Assembly: GCA_013375335.1 (NCBI GenBank)
Contig: JABXJZ010000091.1
Span: 1-6,132, forward strand
DNA length: 6,132 nucleotides
DNA from: Desulfobacterales bacterium
GTDB taxonomy: Bacteria > Desulfobacterota > DSM-4660 > Desulfatiglandales > B25-G16
Reading direction: 5' to 3'
Under the pieces are notes generated by a model. That model saw nothing but the letters and a program-made list of their open reading frames with translations. It did no database searches and was not told the DNA's origin. Both the position numbers and the translations under genes were made by a program. Below, in pieces: positions 5,915-6,132 of this stretch. Position 1 is the first letter of the stretch, and every line of letters starts with the position of its first letter.

Positions 5915-6132
5915 GTTTCTCCCCTCCTCTTAAAATTATTTCCCTTGCAAGTTCTAAATAACTCTGGGCCCCTCTTGATCGAATATCGTAGAGCATAATT
6001 GGTTTCCCGTAGCTCGCTGCTTCACTCAAAGCCACGTTTCGTGGGATAACCGTTTGAAAGACAGATTCTCTAAAGTGCCGACGCACCTCATGGGAAACCT
6101 GGTGTGAAAGGTTATTCCGAGCATCGAACATC
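5901..6132 (-). CDS. parA: Chromosome partitioning ATPase ParA (Soj), C-terminal part, cut by the window edge
   Basis: C-terminal 76 residues of a deviant-Walker P-loop ATPase that works with ParB to segregate the chromosome. The visible part reads MFDARNNLSHQVSHEVRRHF, then VFQTVIPRNVALSEAASYGK, PIMLYDIRSRGAQSYLELAREI and a short basic end to TAA (5901-5903). The TMFD-R-NLS and VIPRNV-LSEA-S-GKPI patterns are diagnostic of chromosomal ParA/Soj. The N-terminal Walker motifs lie beyond the right edge (complete proteins are ~255 residues), and the Met at 6129-6131 is internal, not the start. It is upstream of and overlaps parB, the usual parAB order; the operon promoter is outside the window. 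Confidence 0.95.
   Translation of the reverse strand, partial: MFDARNNLSHQVSHEVRRHFRESVFQTVIPRNVALSEAASYGKPIMLYDIRSRGAQSYLELAREIILRGGEKRGQT

Noticed and set aside
5911..6041. Repeated CCACGTTTC near 5911 and 6032 as possible parS-like or regulatory sites
   Set aside because: Both lie in parAB coding sequence, are not palindromic, and do not match TGTTTCACGTGAAACA.

Overview
The window carries bacterial chromosomal housekeeping genes in three blocks, with about half-and-half base composition judged by eye. Gene content (a dihydrouridine synthase next to an IspH/UbiA gene, a DUF3842 protein, PlsY and chromosomal ParAB) resembles Desulfobacterota ('Deltaproteobacteria') or a related anaerobic lineage. 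That placement is inference from gene families only. I see no insertion sequence, phage gene, CRISPR array, tRNA or rRNA.

Block 1 (1-3799, + strand). A possible C-terminal gene remnant ends at 87. After a 129-base gap comes a tight run of three genes: a DusB-like tRNA-dihydrouridine synthase (217-1203), an IspH (LytB) reductase fused in one reading frame to a UbiA-type membrane prenyltransferase domain (1193-2923), and a family 2 glycosyltransferase (2927-3799). The first two overlap by 11 bases and the last two are 3 bases apart, so they are probably one operon. A good sigma-70-like promoter at 182-210 would start transcription at or next to the dus ATG, which suggests a leaderless mRNA. The fused protein links the last step of the MEP isoprenoid pathway (IPP/DMAPP formation) to an enzyme family that uses polyprenyl diphosphates. 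The glycosyltransferase may act on a product of that branch.

Block 2 (3860-4455). A DUF3842 protein of unknown function lies on the - strand, convergent with the glycosyltransferase. A 143 to 176 base intergenic stretch, depending on the DUF3842 start, separates it from the divergent gene plsY and must hold both sets of start signals.

Block 3 (4456-6132). plsY (+), for acyl-phosphate:glycerol-3-phosphate acyltransferase of phospholipid synthesis, runs tail-to-tail into parB (-), and their 3' ends overlap by 59 bases. parB follows parA (-), which is cut by the right edge, and these two overlap by 14 bases. The pair is the standard chromosome-partitioning operon.

The most unusual item is the IspH-UbiA fusion, whose UbiA half has a non-canonical first Asp-rich motif. 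The other points of interest are the predicted leaderless dus start, the single in-frame amber codon between the fusion gene and the glycosyltransferase, and the antisense-coded PlsY tail.
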